DNA from: Deinococcus sp. Leaf326
Lineage (GTDB): Bacteria > Deinococcota > Deinococci > Deinococcales > Deinococcaceae
Direction: 5' to 3'
Length of the DNA stretch: 64,000 bases
NCBI RefSeq assembly: GCF_001424185.1
Contig: NZ_LMOM01000065.1
Location: 338,618 to 402,617, forward strand
A program made the translations under genes and the position numbers. The first letter of the stretch is position 1. Each line of letters begins with the position of its first letter. Under the pieces are notes generated by a model. It saw only the letters and a list, made by a program, of their open reading frames with translations. It was not told the DNA's origin and made no database searches. This document shows positions 29,788 to 47,790 of the stretch, one piece after another.

Positions 29788-30714
29788 ATGAGCCTGCAAG
29801 CGACCCGCCCCGAATTCCTGGATCTGTTTCCCAAGGACGCGGCACCCCGGCAACTGGCAGGGGGCTTCACCTGGACCGAGGGCCCGGCCTACGTGCCGGC
29901 GCGCCGGGCGGTCTTTTTCAGCGACGTGCGCCAGAACCGCCTGCTGCGCTGGTCCGACGCGGGCGAACTGGCCGACGAGATGAACCCCAGCCACCACCAG
30001 AACGGGCACTGCGTGGACCTTCAGGGCCGCCTCATCGCCTGCTCGCACGGCCTGCGCGCCATCGTGCGTCAGGAGGAGGACGGCAGCTGGACCACCCTGA
30101 CCGACCGCTTCGCCGGTGGACGGCTGAACAGCCCCAACGACGTGACGCTGCACCCCGACGGCAGCCTGTGGTTCAGCGACCCCACCTACGGTATCGACAA
30201 GCCCGAAGAGGGCTACGGCGGCACCAAGGAGCAGGAGGGCAACTACGTGTACCGCCTGGACCCCGACGGCACCCTGACGGCGCCCATCCGCGACCGGGTC
30301 AAGCCCAACGGCCTAGTGTTCGTGAGCGCCGAGCGGCTGCTGGTGTCCGACACGGGCGACGCCCAGACGCACGCCTACCGCCTCGCGCCCGCGCCGCAGG
30401 ACACGCCGGGTCTGACCTGGTCCGGTCAGGATGGGCAGCCGCAGGCCGCCACGCACGAGCGGGTGTGGTTCAAGGTAGACCCCGGCAAGACCGACGGCAT
30501 CCGTGTGGACGAGGAGGGACGGCTGTGGAGCAGCGCGGGCGACGGCGTGCACGTCCTGACCCCAGATGGCGAGGAGATCGGCCGCGTGGTGCTGGCGGGG
30601 ACTGTCTCGAATCTCTGTTTCGGGGGACCGCAGGGCACCACCCTCTACATGACCACCGGAAGCGGCTTCTGGAGCGTAGAAACCCGGACGCGCGCCCTAC
30701 AGCTGACCGTCTGA
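29788..30714 (+). CDS. SMP-30/gluconolactonase-like protein
   Basis: 308 residues. Six-bladed propeller with family landmarks: FTWTEGPAYV (metal Glu), GRLNSPNDVTLHPDGSLWFSDPTYG (Asn and Asp ligands), KPNGLVFV and TDGIRVDEEGRLW. Probably a lactonase acting on a sugar lactone. The start has a CAGGAT hexamer six bases upstream instead of a ribosome site. A GACCGTC-TGAA-GACGGTC hairpin at 30705-30722 overlaps its stop. Confidence 0.85.
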   Translation: MSLQATRPEFLDLFPKDAAPRQLAGGFTWTEGPAYVPARRAVFFSDVRQNRLLRWSDAGELADEMNPSHHQNGHCVDLQGRLIACSHGLRAIVRQEEDGSWTTLTDRFAGGRLNSPNDVTLHPDGSLWFSDPTYGIDKPEEGYGGTKEQEGNYVYRLDPDGTLTAPIRDRVKPNGLVFVSAERLLVSDTGDAQTHAYRLAPAPQDTPGLTWSGQDGQPQAATHERVWFKVDPGKTDGIRVDEEGRLWSSAGDGVHVLTPDGEEIGRVVLAGTVSNLCFGGPQGTTLYMTTGSGFWSVETRTRALQLTV

Positions 30715-30816
30715 AGACGGTCGCCCGCGTAGAAATGACCCATGTTCCAGCCGAGCTGACGACTGCGTGAAGAGAGGAGCAAGGCGCCCGCATGACCAGC
30801 CAGTCACATTTGAGAA

Positions 30817-32460
30817 ATGACGGCGCATACGGGCAGCAGCGGGCAGGGTGAGGGTGACCGGCTCGGCCTGCTCGAGGTGGCCTGGCAGCGGCGCGACGTG
30901 GCTCCGGCCGAGGCGGCCCAGGCCGCGCGCGCGGCGCTGAAGTCCCCCGAGGCCGCGCGCGCCGGCGTGATCCTCGCCTACCTCGACTGGCGTGCAGGGC
31001 GCTACGGCCGCAGCGCGGGACGGCTGGTGCGGGCCCTGACCGCGCTGGACCGCACGGACGCGCCGCCAGATATCTGGCTGGGCCGCACCCTGAACACGCT
31101 GGCGAACCTGCGCAGCCTCCTGAACCAGCCCGGCGAGGCCGCCGCCCTGTTCGGCCGCCAGCTGCAGCTGGCCCGCGACCTGAACAGCACCGAACTGGAG
31201 GCCATCGGCCTGCACGACCTGGGGGTAGCGCAATTCCGGGTGGGGGACCTGACGCGCGCGGAGACGCACCTGCGGCGGGCGCTGCCCCTGCTGGAACGGT
31301 TGCCGGACCCGGTGGGCGTGGCCATCGCGCGGCTGAACCTGGGGGTTCTGGCCCTGCGTGCCGGCGAGCCGCAGGCAGCCACCGAGCACTTCCGGCAGGC
31401 GCTGGAGGTGCAGGACGCCCCCGATACGGCGCTGCTCCGGCTGCCCTGGCTCGAGAGCCGGTTGCGGCGCTCGCTGCTCGAAGCGGCCGAGGCGACTGGC
31501 AACGCCGGCCTGATCGCCGAGCAGGAGGCGGCGCTGTGGCGGCTGGCGGCCACCCCCGCGCACCTGGAGTCCGGCCACCTGGAAATCGCCCTGGACATCG
31601 CCCTGGCCCTCGGCTGCCGCGCCGGTCCGCAGGCCACCCTGGAGCAGGTGAGGCCCGTGCTCGACCTCGCGCGCCGGCTGGGGCAGGAGGAACACGCCGG
31701 GCTGGCGCTGGCGCACGAGCGCCTGAGCGAAGCCTGCGCGGCCCTGGGCGACCACGCGGGCGCGCTGGACCACCTGCGGGCCGCCCTGGCGCTTGAACGG
31801 GGTGCCCACGCCGCCGAGCGCGAACAGCAGTACCGGGCGCTGGAGGTGCTGCACCAGACCCGTATCCTGGGCGACATCGCCGAGCAGGAAAAACAGAAGA
31901 ACAGCCGCCTGCTCTCGGACCTGCGCGACCTCCAGACGCTCAACGAGCACATGCGGCGCCTCAGTCTCACTGACGGCCTGACGGGCCTGTACAACCGCTA
32001 TCACCTGTTTCTGGAGGGCGAGCGCCTCTCGGCCACAGCCGCCGCGCCGCTGGCCGTGGCGATCATCGATATCGATCACTTCAAGGGCATCAACGACCGC
32101 CACGGCCACCTGCCCGGGGATGAGATGCTGCGGACCCTGGCCCGCCTGATCCGCGACTTCGCGCAGCCCGGCGACCTCGCGGCGCGTTACGGCGGAGAGG
32201 AATTCGTGCTGCTGCGCCCCGGCGTGACGGCCCCCGCCTTCGCAGCCAGCCTCCAGCACCTGCGCCGCACCGTCGCCGAGTTCGGCTGGGAGAAGGTGGC
32301 CCCAGGCCTCGCGGTCACCGTGAGCATCGGGGTGGCTGACGCCTGCGGCCCCCACTTCGAGGCGGGTCTGGGCGCCGCCGACCAGTGCCTGTACCGGGTC
32401 AAGAACGAGGGCCGAAACGCCGTGCGCTATTGCCACAGCCCCGACTGTACGCCCGGTTGA
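30817..32460 (+). CDS. GGDEF diguanylate cyclase with TPR-like N-terminus
   Basis: 547 residues. The first about 340 residues are helical TPR-like repeats (LNTLANLRSLLNQPGEAAALFGRQL, LNLGVLALRAGEPQAATEHFRQAL in part), with a coiled linker ending at SLTDGLTGLYNRYHL. The GGDEF domain follows; its active-site loop reads YGGEEF (a functional GGDEF variant) and VSIGVA closes it. No signal peptide or membrane segment, so it is cytosolic. It could make the c-di-GMP removed by the HD-GYP protein at 37240. Confidence 0.9.
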   Translation: MTAHTGSSGQGEGDRLGLLEVAWQRRDVAPAEAAQAARAALKSPEAARAGVILAYLDWRAGRYGRSAGRLVRALTALDRTDAPPDIWLGRTLNTLANLRSLLNQPGEAAALFGRQLQLARDLNSTELEAIGLHDLGVAQFRVGDLTRAETHLRRALPLLERLPDPVGVAIARLNLGVLALRAGEPQAATEHFRQALEVQDAPDTALLRLPWLESRLRRSLLEAAEATGNAGLIAEQEAALWRLAATPAHLESGHLEIALDIALALGCRAGPQATLEQVRPVLDLARRLGQEEHAGLALAHERLSEACAALGDHAGALDHLRAALALERGAHAAEREQQYRALEVLHQTRILGDIAEQEKQKNSRLLSDLRDLQTLNEHMRRLSLTDGLTGLYNRYHLFLEGERLSATAAAPLAVAIIDIDHFKGINDRHGHLPGDEMLRTLARLIRDFAQPGDLAARYGGEEFVLLRPGVTAPAFAASLQHLRRTVAEFGWEKVAPGLAVTVSIGVADACGPHFEAGLGAADQCLYRVKNEGRNAVRYCHSPDCTPG

Positions 32461-32768
32461 TCCGCACGCCGCACTTTAGTTGCTGCGGGAAGCTACGCCT
32501 CGGGCAGCGGGCGACGGGCCCGTCGCACGGCTCTCTATCCCAGTTTGACCCGTTCGGAGTGGACTTGTAGACGCCCTTTCTATGGTCCTCCTGGGGTCCC
32601 GCTCTCCCAGACTCACGTCCAGAGAGGCGGCCATCGGCGGCTCTCTCTGGAGGCCGGCGGTATAATCCCGAGACAGGTTTGTTCAGACGGTTTCTCGTGG
32701 GGACGCACAGGTGGCCCCACCCCTGGCCCCGACCCCCTCTGCGGCGGTGGGCCGACAAGGAGTGTGCG
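32461..32768 (+). promoter_or_regulatory. paaZ upstream region with a TATAAT box
   Basis: No gene is convincing in these 308 bases. TATAAT at 32661-32666 is an exact -10 box; no good -35 is visible 17 bases upstream, so an activator may be needed. The transcript would have a leader of about 95 bases ending in AAGGAG before paaZ. Confidence 0.5.
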
Positions 32769-34916
32769 ATGACGGTTTCTTCTTCTGCCCCGGCTTTCCC
32801 GGCGCCCAGCCTGCTGCGGCCCGAATCCTATCTGTGCGGGGAGTGGCAGGCCGCTCCCGAAGGTGAGCTGCTGCGCGACGCCGTGTATGGCCGCCCGGTC
32901 GCCGTGCTGCCCGGCGGCGACGTGAACTTCGCGGCGGCGCTGGCCTACGGGCGCGACCAGGGCGCGGCGCTGCGGCGCCTGACCTTCCACGACCGCGCGC
33001 GGCGGCTGCGGGCCCTGGGCACCTACCTCATGGAGCGCAAGGAAACGTACTACGCCCTGAACCTGCTCACCGGCGCGACCCGCCGCGACGGCTGGGTGGA
33101 CATCGAAGGCGGGATCGGCACCCTGTTCTCGTACGCCAGCATGGCCCGGCGCGAACTGCCCGACGAGCGCTTCTGGCCTGACGGCAAGGTCGAGATGCTC
33201 GGCCGGGGCGGCACCTTCGTCGGCCGGCACCTGCTCGTGCCGCGGGAGGGCGTGGCCGTCCAGATCAACGCGTTCAACTTTCCGGTGTGGGGGATGCTCG
33301 AAAAGCTGGCGCCTGCCTTCATTGCCGGGATGCCCACGCTGGTCAAGCCTGCGCCGCAGACGGCCTACCTCACCGAGCGGGTCGTGCGCGACATCGTGAC
33401 GTCGGGGCTGCTGCCCGAGGGCTCGCTCCAGCTTGTGGTGGGCGAGCCGGGCGACCTGCTGGACCACCTGGAGGAACAGGACCTCGTGGCTTTCACCGGT
33501 TCGGCGGCGACGGCGGCCAAACTGCGGGTACACCCCAACGTCGTGGCGCGTTCGGTGCCGTTCGGGGTCGAGGCCGACAGTCTCAATGCCTCGGTGCTGG
33601 GCCTGACGGTGCGGCCGGAGGACCCCGAATTCGCGCTGTACGTCCGCGAACTCGCGCGTGAGATGACCGGCAAGGCAGGCCAGAAGTGCACCGCCATCCG
33701 CCGGGCCATCGTGCCGCGCGGGCTCGTCGAGGCGGTCACGGACGCGCTGAGGACCGAGCTGAACCGGGTCACATTGGGGGACCCGGCGCTGAGCGACGTG
33801 CGCATGGGCGCGCTGGTGAGCGTGGCGCAGCGCGACCGGGTGCGCGAGTCGCTCGAGCGGCTGCGACAGGACGCCGTGGTGGTCATCGGCGGCGAGGGCC
33901 AGGAACGTGAGCTGCGCGGCGGCGACCGCGACCAGGGCGCCTTCTTCGACCCGGTGGTCCTGCGCTGCGACGACCCGCTGCGGGCCAGCGGCCCCCATGA
34001 GCTCGAGGTGTTCGGCCCGGTGGCGACCCTGCTGCCCTACGACACGCTTGACGACGCCGTGCGCCTGGCCAAACGTGGGCGCGGCTCGCTGGTGGGCAGC
34101 GCCGTGACCCATGACCGCGCAGAGGCGACCGACCTCGTGCTGGGGCTGGCCAGCACGCACGGCCGCCTGCTGGTCCTGAACCGCGACGACGCGGGCGAAA
34201 GTACCGGCCACGGGTCGCCCCTGCCGCAGCTGCTGCACGGTGGGCCTGGCCGCGCGGGCGGCAGCGCCGAACTCGGGGGCCTGTCGGGCGTCAAGCACCA
34301 CATGAACCGCGTGGCGGTGCAGGCCGATCCCACGACCCTCTCGGCCATCACGCGCGAACACGTGCCGGGGGCCGAGGTGTACGAGGACGCCGTGCACCCC
34401 TTCCGCAAGACCTTCGATGAGATCCGGGTGGGCGACAGCCTGCTGACCCACCGCCGCACCGTCACCGAGGCCGACATCGTGAATTTCGCGGGCCTGACCG
34501 GCGACCATTTCTATGCCCACGTGGACGAAATCGGCGCGAAGGAGGGCATCTTCGGGCGACGGGTCGCGCACGGCTACTTCCTGATCTCGGCCGCCGCCGG
34601 GCAGTTCGTGTCCCCCGCGCCGGGGCCAGTGCTGGCGAACTACGGCCTGGAGAATCTGCGCTTCACCGAGCCGGTTGGTATCGGCGACACCATCCGCACG
34701 CGCCTGACCTGCAAGCGCCGCATCCGCAAGGACCTGCGCCCCGGCGAGACCCGCCCGACCGGCGTGGTCGAGTGGCACGCCGAGATCACCAACCAGGACG
34801 GCCAGCTTGTCGCCACCTACGACGTGCTGACCCTGGTCGAGCGCGCGCGCGACTCCTTCGACCCGCCGGTCCCCACCGATGAAGCCGGCAGTGGGGCGCA
34901 GACCGCGCAAGCCTAA
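32769..34916 (+). CDS. paaZ: Bifunctional oxepin-CoA hydrolase / 3-oxo-5,6-dehydrosuberyl-CoA semialdehyde dehydrogenase
   Basis: 715 residues. Residues 1 to about 520 are an aldehyde dehydrogenase: [24 protein letters not shown], and the catalytic Cys near residue 307 in [12 protein letters not shown]. The C-terminal about 170 residues are a MaoC-type hydratase ([29 protein letters not shown]). This fusion is PaaZ, which opens the oxepin ring and oxidises the semialdehyde in aerobic phenylacetate breakdown. The ATG at 32769 has AAGGAG seven bases upstream. No other paa gene is adjacent. Confidence 0.93.
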   Translation: MTVSSSAPAFPAPSLLRPESYLCGEWQAAPEGELLRDAVYGRPVAVLPGGDVNFAAALAYGRDQGAALRRLTFHDRARRLRALGTYLMERKETYYALNLLTGATRRDGWVDIEGGIGTLFSYASMARRELPDERFWPDGKVEMLGRGGTFVGRHLLVPREGVAVQINAFNFPVWGMLEKLAPAFIAGMPTLVKPAPQTAYLTERVVRDIVTSGLLPEGSLQLVVGEPGDLLDHLEEQDLVAFTGSAATAAKLRVHPNVVARSVPFGVEADSLNASVLGLTVRPEDPEFALYVRELAREMTGKAGQKCTAIRRAIVPRGLVEAVTDALRTELNRVTLGDPALSDVRMGALVSVAQRDRVRESLERLRQDAVVVIGGEGQERELRGGDRDQGAFFDPVVLRCDDPLRASGPHELEVFGPVATLLPYDTLDDAVRLAKRGRGSLVGSAVTHDRAEATDLVLGLASTHGRLLVLNRDDAGESTGHGSPLPQLLHGGPGRAGGSAELGGLSGVKHHMNRVAVQADPTTLSAITREHVPGAEVYEDAVHPFRKTFDEIRVGDSLLTHRRTVTEADIVNFAGLTGDHFYAHVDEIGAKEGIFGRRVAHGYFLISAAAGQFVSPAPGPVLANYGLENLRFTEPVGIGDTIRTRLTCKRRIRKDLRPGETRPTGVVEWHAEITNQDGQLVATYDVLTLVERARDSFDPPVPTDEAGSGAQTAQA

Positions 34917-34999
34917 GCCCGACTTGGGGCAGTGCACATCCCCCGGCCCCTTCTCTGGCGGCACAGTCGGGGAAGATTGCCAACAGGAGGTCACTTGAC

Positions 35000-35305
35000 A
35001 TGGGCGAAGGCAAACCGATGAGTACACCGACCACCCCCGCGACCTCGGCCGGCAGCGCCGCCGAGACGCAGGGCGCCAACACCAACCTCAGCCCCGACCT
35101 TCAGGGTGGCGCCGCGTCGGGAAGCGACCGCGCAGCGACCGGCGAGATCACCGAGCAGCACGCCGCGGGCAGCCTGCCGGACGCCCTGGCCGCCCAGAGC
35201 GACGCCGCCCGGCAGACCGACAACAGTGGCCTGCTGCGTCCCCAGGGCGACGACGAGGGCAGCGACGTCATCGGCCAGAGTGGCGAGGCGCGCAACGAGG
35301 AATAG
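35000..35305 (+). CDS. Hydrophilic low-complexity protein, 101 residues
   Basis: Rich in Ala, Gly, Ser, Thr, Asp and Glu, without hydrophobic core, so probably disordered (hydrophilin-like). AGGAGGT sits nine bases before the ATG at 35000, a strong ribosome site. No family recognised. Similar disordered proteins in desiccation-tolerant bacteria have protective roles, but that is only an analogy. Confidence 0.65.
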   Translation: MGEGKPMSTPTTPATSAGSAAETQGANTNLSPDLQGGAASGSDRAATGEITEQHAAGSLPDALAAQSDAARQTDNSGLLRPQGDDEGSDVIGQSGEARNEE

Positions 35306-35422
35306 GCCCACACCGCGCCCGGTCCGTCCCGGTCGGCGGCCGGGGCGTTAATGTGCTTTGGTCAAGGATTCACCCGCGTTCTCACGGGGCGTTCCTAGAC
35401 TGCCGTTACGGAGGTTGGACAC

Positions 35423-36079
35423 ATGACGAAAGAAGAGTCGAAGGGAATGGATCAGCAGCGCCTGATCGGCGGGGCCGCCGGCGGCGCGCTCGTGCTGATG
35501 GGGCTGCGTAAACGGGGCGTGCTGGGCCTGGGAATCGCGGCGGTCGGGGGCTACCTCGCCTACCGCGCGGCGACCGGCAACGATCCGGTGATGAAGGCGG
35601 CCGGCCTGGGCAGCGGTCCAGCGTCGAGCAAGCCGATTTTCGTCGAGCACAGCGTGGTCATCGAGCGCCCGCCCCAGCAGGTCTACGACTTCTGGCGCAA
35701 GCTCGATAACCTGCCGCAGATCATGAGCCACCTCGAAGAAGTCACGCAGCTCGACGCCAAGCGTAGCCGCTGGGTCGCCAAGGCGCCGCTGGGCACCCAC
35801 GTCGAGTGGGAAGCCGAGATCGTCAACGACAAGCCCGGCGAGCGCATCGGCTGGCACTCGCTGCCCGGCGCCACGGTGGACAACGCCGGTAGCGTGCAGT
35901 TCGAGGGCATGCCCGGCGGCAACAGCACCCGCGTGCACGTGGCCCTGAGCTACCGCCCGCCTGCCGGCCCGCTGGGCGCCGCCGTCGCCAAGCTGTTCGG
36001 CGAGGAACCCAGCCAGCAGATCGCCGAGGACCTCCAGAAGTTCAAGCAGAGCTTCGAGGGCACTGCGCCTAAGGCCTGA
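35423..36079 (+). CDS. SRPBCC/cyclase-dehydrase family protein with membrane-anchor N-terminus
   Basis: 218 residues. The first about 60 residues carry two short hydrophobic stretches ([13 protein letters not shown] and [16 protein letters not shown]). The rest is a START-like SRPBCC domain: [34 protein letters not shown], then [28 protein letters not shown] precedes the ATG; TAGACT at 35396-35401 is the likely -10. Ligand unknown. Confidence 0.8.
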   Translation: MTKEESKGMDQQRLIGGAAGGALVLMGLRKRGVLGLGIAAVGGYLAYRAATGNDPVMKAAGLGSGPASSKPIFVEHSVVIERPPQQVYDFWRKLDNLPQIMSHLEEVTQLDAKRSRWVAKAPLGTHVEWEAEIVNDKPGERIGWHSLPGATVDNAGSVQFEGMPGGNSTRVHVALSYRPPAGPLGAAVAKLFGEEPSQQIAEDLQKFKQSFEGTAPKA

Positions 36080-36089
36080 GCGTCACGAG

Positions 36090-36127
36090 AACGGGGCGGC
36101 TCCTCCATTTGGGGGCCGCCCCGTTCC
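36090..36127. terminator. Bidirectional terminator
   Basis: AACGGGGCGGC (36090-36100) pairs with GCCGCCCCGTT (36115-36125), between convergent genes. Confidence 0.8.
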
Positions 36128-36130
36128 TGT

Positions 36131-36454
36131 TCAGCCGGTGACGTCGGAGGCCGGCGCGGCCGGAGGCTCTTCGGCGCCCTCCTCGACCACGGTCAGCGAG
36201 CGCAGGGTGGCGCCCTGATGCCAGCCGTAGACCGGCTCCCGCAGCCCCAGCACTTCGGCCACGGCGCGGGCCTGCGCCTGGGAGGGTTCCTCGCTCAGAC
36301 CGAACAGCAGGAACCGGCGGCCTCCCGGCGCGATCCGGATATACAGGTCCTCGCCGAGTTCGAGCTGCTGGGTGCGGCCCAGGCGCGCGGCGCGCTCCTG
36401 CCCCAGCCGCAGCGCCTCGCGGATGCGGACGGTGACGGTCGGCGGAAGGGCTAT
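36131..36454 (-). CDS. Hypothetical protein downstream of the TetR gene, unusual start
   Basis: About 107 residues, not recognised; basic in the middle, beta-strand rich ([23 protein letters not shown]). The frame has no ATG, GTG or TTG between a GTG at 36572-36574, which would overlap the regulator gene by 120 bases, and the conserved-looking part. An ATA at 36452-36454 overlaps the TetR stop as ATAG, like the usual ATGA junction, and is the start given here; the longer 36131-36574 version is the alternative. Confidence 0.5.
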   Translation of the reverse strand: MALPPTVTVRIREALRLGQERAARLGRTQQLELGEDLYIRIAPGGRRFLLFGLSEEPSQAQARAVAEVLGLREPVYGWHQGATLRSLTVVEEGAEEPPAAPASDVTG

Positions 36455-37092
36455 GGCCGCCCCCCCGCAGTCGTGTGAGCCGCGCCCGGCGACGCGCGCA
36501 GGCCCGCGAGCAACATGTCGGCGAAGCTCTCGGCGACCTGCCGGGGCGTGAGTTCGCCGCCGGGCCGGTACCACGTGTAGGTCCAGTTCACAGCCGAGAG
36601 AATAAGGTTGGCAGTCATCTTGACGTCGAGGTCGGCCCGCAGCGTGCCCTCCCGGATGCCCTGCGTGACGAGATCGCGGTAGAAGACGTCAATGGTGTCG
36701 CGCCAGTCGGTGACGTGGCGGTAGGCGCCGGGCGAGAGGTGTTTCCACTCGTGGAAGAACACGGTCGCGCTCTCCATGTTGTCGGCCACCACGCGGATGT
36801 GGCGGTGCATCGCCTCGCGCAGTTTCTGGTCGGCGGGCAGGTCGGCGTCGCGCAGCAAAAACAGCGCTGTGTCGAACTGTTTCGAGGCCCGGCTCACGAT
36901 CTCAATCAGAAGCTCTTCCTTGCCGCTGATGTGCGCGTAGAGGCTGCCCCCCTGCATCCCGAGCTGTCCGGCGAGGTCACGCATACTCGTCGCGTGGTAG
37001 CCGCGCTCGGAGAACAGGCGGCTCGCCACGTCGTGAATCTGCTCGCGCCGGGGCTTGGGGGCAGTGTCCTTGGGGGAGGGGGAATCGGTCAT
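36451..37092 (-). CDS. TetR family transcriptional regulator
   Basis: 213 residues. Residues 15-62 are the TetR helix-turn-helix ([31 protein letters not shown]...[14 protein letters not shown]). The C-terminal ligand domain resembles the PaaR/KstR2-like group that responds to acyl-CoA ([24 protein letters not shown]). With paaZ 1.5 kb away, a role in phenylacetate control is plausible but inferred. The minus-strand TAGGCT at 37136-37141 is a possible -10. Confidence 0.88.
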   Translation of the reverse strand: MTDSPSPKDTAPKPRREQIHDVASRLFSERGYHATSMRDLAGQLGMQGGSLYAHISGKEELLIEIVSRASKQFDTALFLLRDADLPADQKLREAMHRHIRVVADNMESATVFFHEWKHLSPGAYRHVTDWRDTIDVFYRDLVTQGIREGTLRADLDVKMTANLILSAVNWTYTWYRPGGELTPRQVAESFADMLLAGLRASPGAAHTTAGGRP

Positions 37093-37239
37093 AGGCAGGG
37101 GGGCCTCGTGCGCCCGCCGGGGCGCCGCAACGCAGCCTAGCACGCGCCCACGCGCCTCAAAGTTCCGGCGCCCTCCCCGAACACCCCCCTCCTCTTTGTG
37201 ACCCCGTTGTGAGGAATCTCTCGTTAGACTGGCCGCGCT

Positions 37240-38388
37240 ATGGACGTCTCCGCCCCGAACGCCACCCTGCCCGAAGACGTCTTCTTTACCGCACCGCCGC
37301 AGTCCGACGTGCCGATGGACCTGACACTCCAACTGACCCGGCTGGGGCTCAACGCCCCCGACCTGGGCAGCGCCATGGCGCCGGTGCTCGACGCCCTGGT
37401 CGCCCATACGGCGGCGGTCGGCGCGGGGTACTTCCAGTGGCGCGAGGCCACCCTGGCCTACCACGCCCGCAGCGCGAGTGGCGAGATGCCGGACGGTCCG
37501 CAGATGGCCGCGCTGCTGGCCCACGGCCTGCCGGGCAACCTGCCGCTGCTGCGCGCCCTGGAACGGGCCGACGGCGTGCTGTATTTCGGGGAGACCCAGG
37601 GCTGCGAGGTGGCGGCCGGCTTTCCCGACCTGGGCGTGCGGGCGCTGCTGGCCGCCCCGGTCATCAGCCAGAGCGGGCAGCTCGTGGGGGCCCTACTGGC
37701 CCACGTCTTCGTGCCGCACACCTGGACCCCGGCCGAACGCAACGTGGTGGGCAGCGTGACCGGGCTGCTGGCGTTGCTCGCCGCACGCCTTGACGCCGAG
37801 GAACGTGAGCGCGCCGCCCATGAGAGCGCCCTGCGCACCATCGGGCTGTGCCTGGAGGCCCGCGACGCCGAGACCCAGGGCCACACCGACCGCGTCACCG
37901 ACCTCGCGGTGCGCCTGGGAGAGCACCTGGGCCTGGACGGCACCGAACTGCGGACCCTGCGCTGGGGGGCCTACCTGCACGACATCGGCAAGATCGGCAT
38001 TCCCGACGCCATCCTGCACCACCCCGGTGGCCTGAGTCCCGAGATGCGCGAGCGGATGCAGGCGCACGTCACCGACGGCGTGCGGCTGGCGACCCAGCTC
38101 AGTTTTCTGCCGCAGGCCACCCTCGACGTGATCGGCGCGCACCACGAGTGGTGGGACGGCCGGGGCTACCCCGCCGGCCTGCGGGGCGAGGAGATCGCCC
38201 TGCCGGCGCGCATCTTCTCGGTGTGCGACGTGTTCGACGCCCTGACGAACGTCCGGCCCTACAAGGCGGCCTGGAGCCTGGGCGCCACCCTGGAGTACAT
38301 CCAGGACCTGGGGGGGCAACAGTTCGACCCCCAGGTCGTGGCCGCGCTGCTCACCGTGCTGGGCGACGAACTGCCGGCTGTGATGTAG
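37240..38388 (+). CDS. GAF and HD-GYP domain protein, probable c-di-GMP phosphodiesterase
   Basis: 382 residues. A GAF-like domain fills residues about 25-180. The HD-GYP domain follows: [34 protein letters not shown] (His-Asp pair) and [22 protein letters not shown] (the HHExxDGxGYP signature), then [14 protein letters not shown]. All metal ligands look intact. It probably degrades c-di-GMP. TAGACT (37225-37230) is nine bases before the ATG. Confidence 0.92.
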   Translation: MDVSAPNATLPEDVFFTAPPQSDVPMDLTLQLTRLGLNAPDLGSAMAPVLDALVAHTAAVGAGYFQWREATLAYHARSASGEMPDGPQMAALLAHGLPGNLPLLRALERADGVLYFGETQGCEVAAGFPDLGVRALLAAPVISQSGQLVGALLAHVFVPHTWTPAERNVVGSVTGLLALLAARLDAEERERAAHESALRTIGLCLEARDAETQGHTDRVTDLAVRLGEHLGLDGTELRTLRWGAYLHDIGKIGIPDAILHHPGGLSPEMRERMQAHVTDGVRLATQLSFLPQATLDVIGAHHEWWDGRGYPAGLRGEEIALPARIFSVCDVFDALTNVRPYKAAWSLGATLEYIQDLGGQQFDPQVVAALLTVLGDELPAVM

Positions 38389-38399
38389 TCGCTAGAGGG

Positions 38400-38442
38400 A
38401 GGGAGCGGCGGGACGCCACATCTACGCCCCGCCGCTCCCTTT
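38400..38442. terminator. Bidirectional terminator
   Basis: GGGAGCGGCGGG (38401-38412) pairs with CCCGCCGCTCCC (38428-38439), followed by TTTG, between convergent genes. Confidence 0.85.
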
Positions 38443-38452
38443 GCCGCGCTCC

Positions 38453-39919
<1,467 letters not shown>

Positions 39920-39990
39920 GCAGACTCCGGGAAGAAAAATTCAGGTGGCGGAGGGGCGGGCTGCTCGTGCCGCCCCCAGCCGGCATTGAC

Positions 39991-40016
39991 TTGGTCAGGG
40001 ACTCTCTGGTCAGGGA

Positions 40017-40030
<14 letters not shown>
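39991..40030. repeat. Three short TTGGTCAGGGA repeats between gltB and gltD
   Basis: TTGGTCAGGGA at 39991-40001, TGGTCAGGGA at 40007-40016 and TTGGTCAGGA at 40021-40030. The third includes the last codons of gltB. They may come from slipped duplication of the gene end. Confidence 0.7.
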
Positions 40031-44813
<4,783 letters not shown>

Positions 44814-45040
44814 AGCTGTGCATCCCTCCCGTGACTCGCTCGCCGGGGCGCGTCTCCTTCACCGGCTGCTACACTCCAGGGTACAGACAGATGCAACTTC
44901 ATGCAGGGGCGTTGTTTATAACGCGCTCGCTGACGCGTCGTTTTTGGTGAGAGAACAGACAATGTGCAGTCTGATTTCCTGACGAACAGCAGGTCTGGCA
45001 AGGCCACCTGCAGAGGGCGCCTGGGACCCAGGCCGCGTAT
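44814..45040 (-). promoter_or_regulatory. gltB upstream region
   Basis: No gene. It contains an inverted repeat GCGTT-GTTTAT-AACGC (44909-44924), a GACGCGTC palindrome beside it, and GCCTGGGACCCAGGC at about 45020-45034. The first lies about 100 bases before gltB and could be an operator. No clear -35/-10 pair could be fixed. Confidence 0.4.
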
Positions 45041-45078
45041 AAAAACAACACTGCCCCACTCCTGTACGGAGGGGGCAG
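45041..45078 (-). terminator. Terminator of the CHRD-like lipoprotein gene
   Basis: CTGCCCC with ACTCC pairs with GGAG and GGGGCAG (45051-45078); on the minus strand it runs into TGTTGTTTTT. Confidence 0.85.
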
Positions 45079-45094
45079 GTCGGGAAACTCCGGC

Positions 45095-45532
45095 TTACTT
45101 CAGCGCGACTGCGGTGCAGGTCACACCCGCGTCGGCCGGGGTGCCCGAGGCGTTGGCGGCCGTATGGATGTTGAAGTAGGTGGCGCTCATCACGTCGCTC
45201 ATCGCCACGCTGCCCGAGAGCTTGAGCATCCCCATGCTGTCGGTCATGCCCACGATCATGCTGCTCATGATAGGCGCGCCGCCGCTGTCGCAGGGGGCCA
45301 CGCCCGCCGTGCCCTGGTTGTGGTAGTGGGCCACGTAGTAGGTGCCCGGCTTGAGGCCGCTCACGCTGGCGGTGGTCATGACCATGCTCATGTCCTTTTT
45401 CACGCTCACCGTACCGCTGCTCATCAGCGCGGCGCCGGCCGGCTGCTTCGAGAGGGAGTAGTTCATGGGGGCGGCCATCATGGTGCAGGCACTCAGGGGC
45501 AGCGCCAGCGCGGCAAGCAAGATTTTCTTCAT
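45095..45532 (-). CDS. Small lipoprotein, CHRD/Cu-Zn SOD-like fold
   Basis: 145 residues with a lipoprotein signal peptide (LPLSAC, Cys16). The mature protein is beta-rich and Met-rich; VSGLKPGTYYVAHYHNQGTAGVAPCDSGG recalls the His-x-His loop of Cu/Zn superoxide dismutases and CHRD domains, and YFNIHTA closes it. Metal binding is possible, enzymatic activity unproven. AGAGAGGT precedes the ATG. Confidence 0.65.
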   Translation of the reverse strand: MKKILLAALALPLSACTMMAAPMNYSLSKQPAGAALMSSGTVSVKKDMSMVMTTASVSGLKPGTYYVAHYHNQGTAGVAPCDSGGAPIMSSMIVGMTDSMGMLKLSGSVAMSDVMSATYFNIHTAANASGTPADAGVTCTAVALK

Positions 45533-45600
45533 ACCTCTCTATATGCACCCAGTCATGACTTTGGATCATTCACGGTTTCTTCATCTCGGCGGCAGTCAGA

Positions 45601-45630
45601 AGGGACGCCGTAATGACTCCCGGCGTCCCT
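45601..45630 (-). terminator. Inverted repeat after glmS
   Basis: AGGGACGCCG (45601-45610) and CGGCGTCCCT (45621-45630) are fully complementary, 19 bases past the glmS stop. The T-tract is weak. Confidence 0.65.
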
Positions 45631-45648
45631 CCCCAGCGGACTTGCGGG

Positions 45649-47469
<1,821 letters not shown>

Positions 47470-47537
47470 AGCGACTCCTGCCCACTATCCGTAAGGATCA
47501 GCGGGAGTGCCCAAATGAATTGGTGTGGTGTCTCGCG

Positions 47538-47705
47538 CGGCCTTATCCCTGCGTCGCCGCAGAAGGCTTATCGCCGCGCTTCACTTGCCCCTCGGCAAGT
47601 CGGGTAGGCCCTGACCCCTGGCCTGGAGGCATCCGCAGAAACTCGCTGACCTCCACCTCGTCTCCCACCCGTGCGGTCCTCACCGCCCAGGTGGGCCTTG
47701 CGCTG
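47538..47705 (-). ncRNA. glmS ribozyme (glucosamine-6-phosphate-responsive)
   Basis: On the minus strand, AGCGC begins at 47704 just after GGGC, as at the ribozyme cleavage site. A P1 stem CCCACC...GGTGGG encloses a GCGGT-GAGG-ACCGC hairpin. It is followed by the diagnostic core GACGAGGTGGAGGTCAGCGA, then GTTTCTGCGGATGCCTCC, which match the consensus GACGAGGTGGAGGTTATCGA and TTTCGGCGGATGMCTCC closely. Downstream are AGGCC...GGCCT, ACTTGCC-GAGG-GGCAAGT and a GCCTT...AAGGC hairpin (47540-47567). It ends about 70 bases before the glmS ATG. The 3' boundary is approximate; self-cleavage is inferred. Confidence 0.9.
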
Positions 47706-47716
47706 CCCTGTCGTGT

Positions 47717-47790
47717 GAACCCGGCACTGTGGGTTCGCGGGGCAGCATAGCACCGGCCATGAGGGCCATGTGTAACACCCTCATGGCCGG
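47717..47790 (-). promoter_or_regulatory. glmS promoter with 13-bp inverted repeat
   Basis: On the minus strand TATGCT (47744-47749) is the likely -10, about 40 bases before the ribozyme cleavage site. A perfect 13-bp inverted repeat (arms 47753-47765 and 47778-47790) covers the spacer and -35 position, like an operator. In the transcribed leader GAACCC...GGGTTC (47717-47736) forms a small hairpin. Confidence 0.5.

Noticed and set aside
32613..35027. An 804-codon frame opposite paaZ
   Set aside because: Shadow of paaZ, which has all its catalytic motifs.
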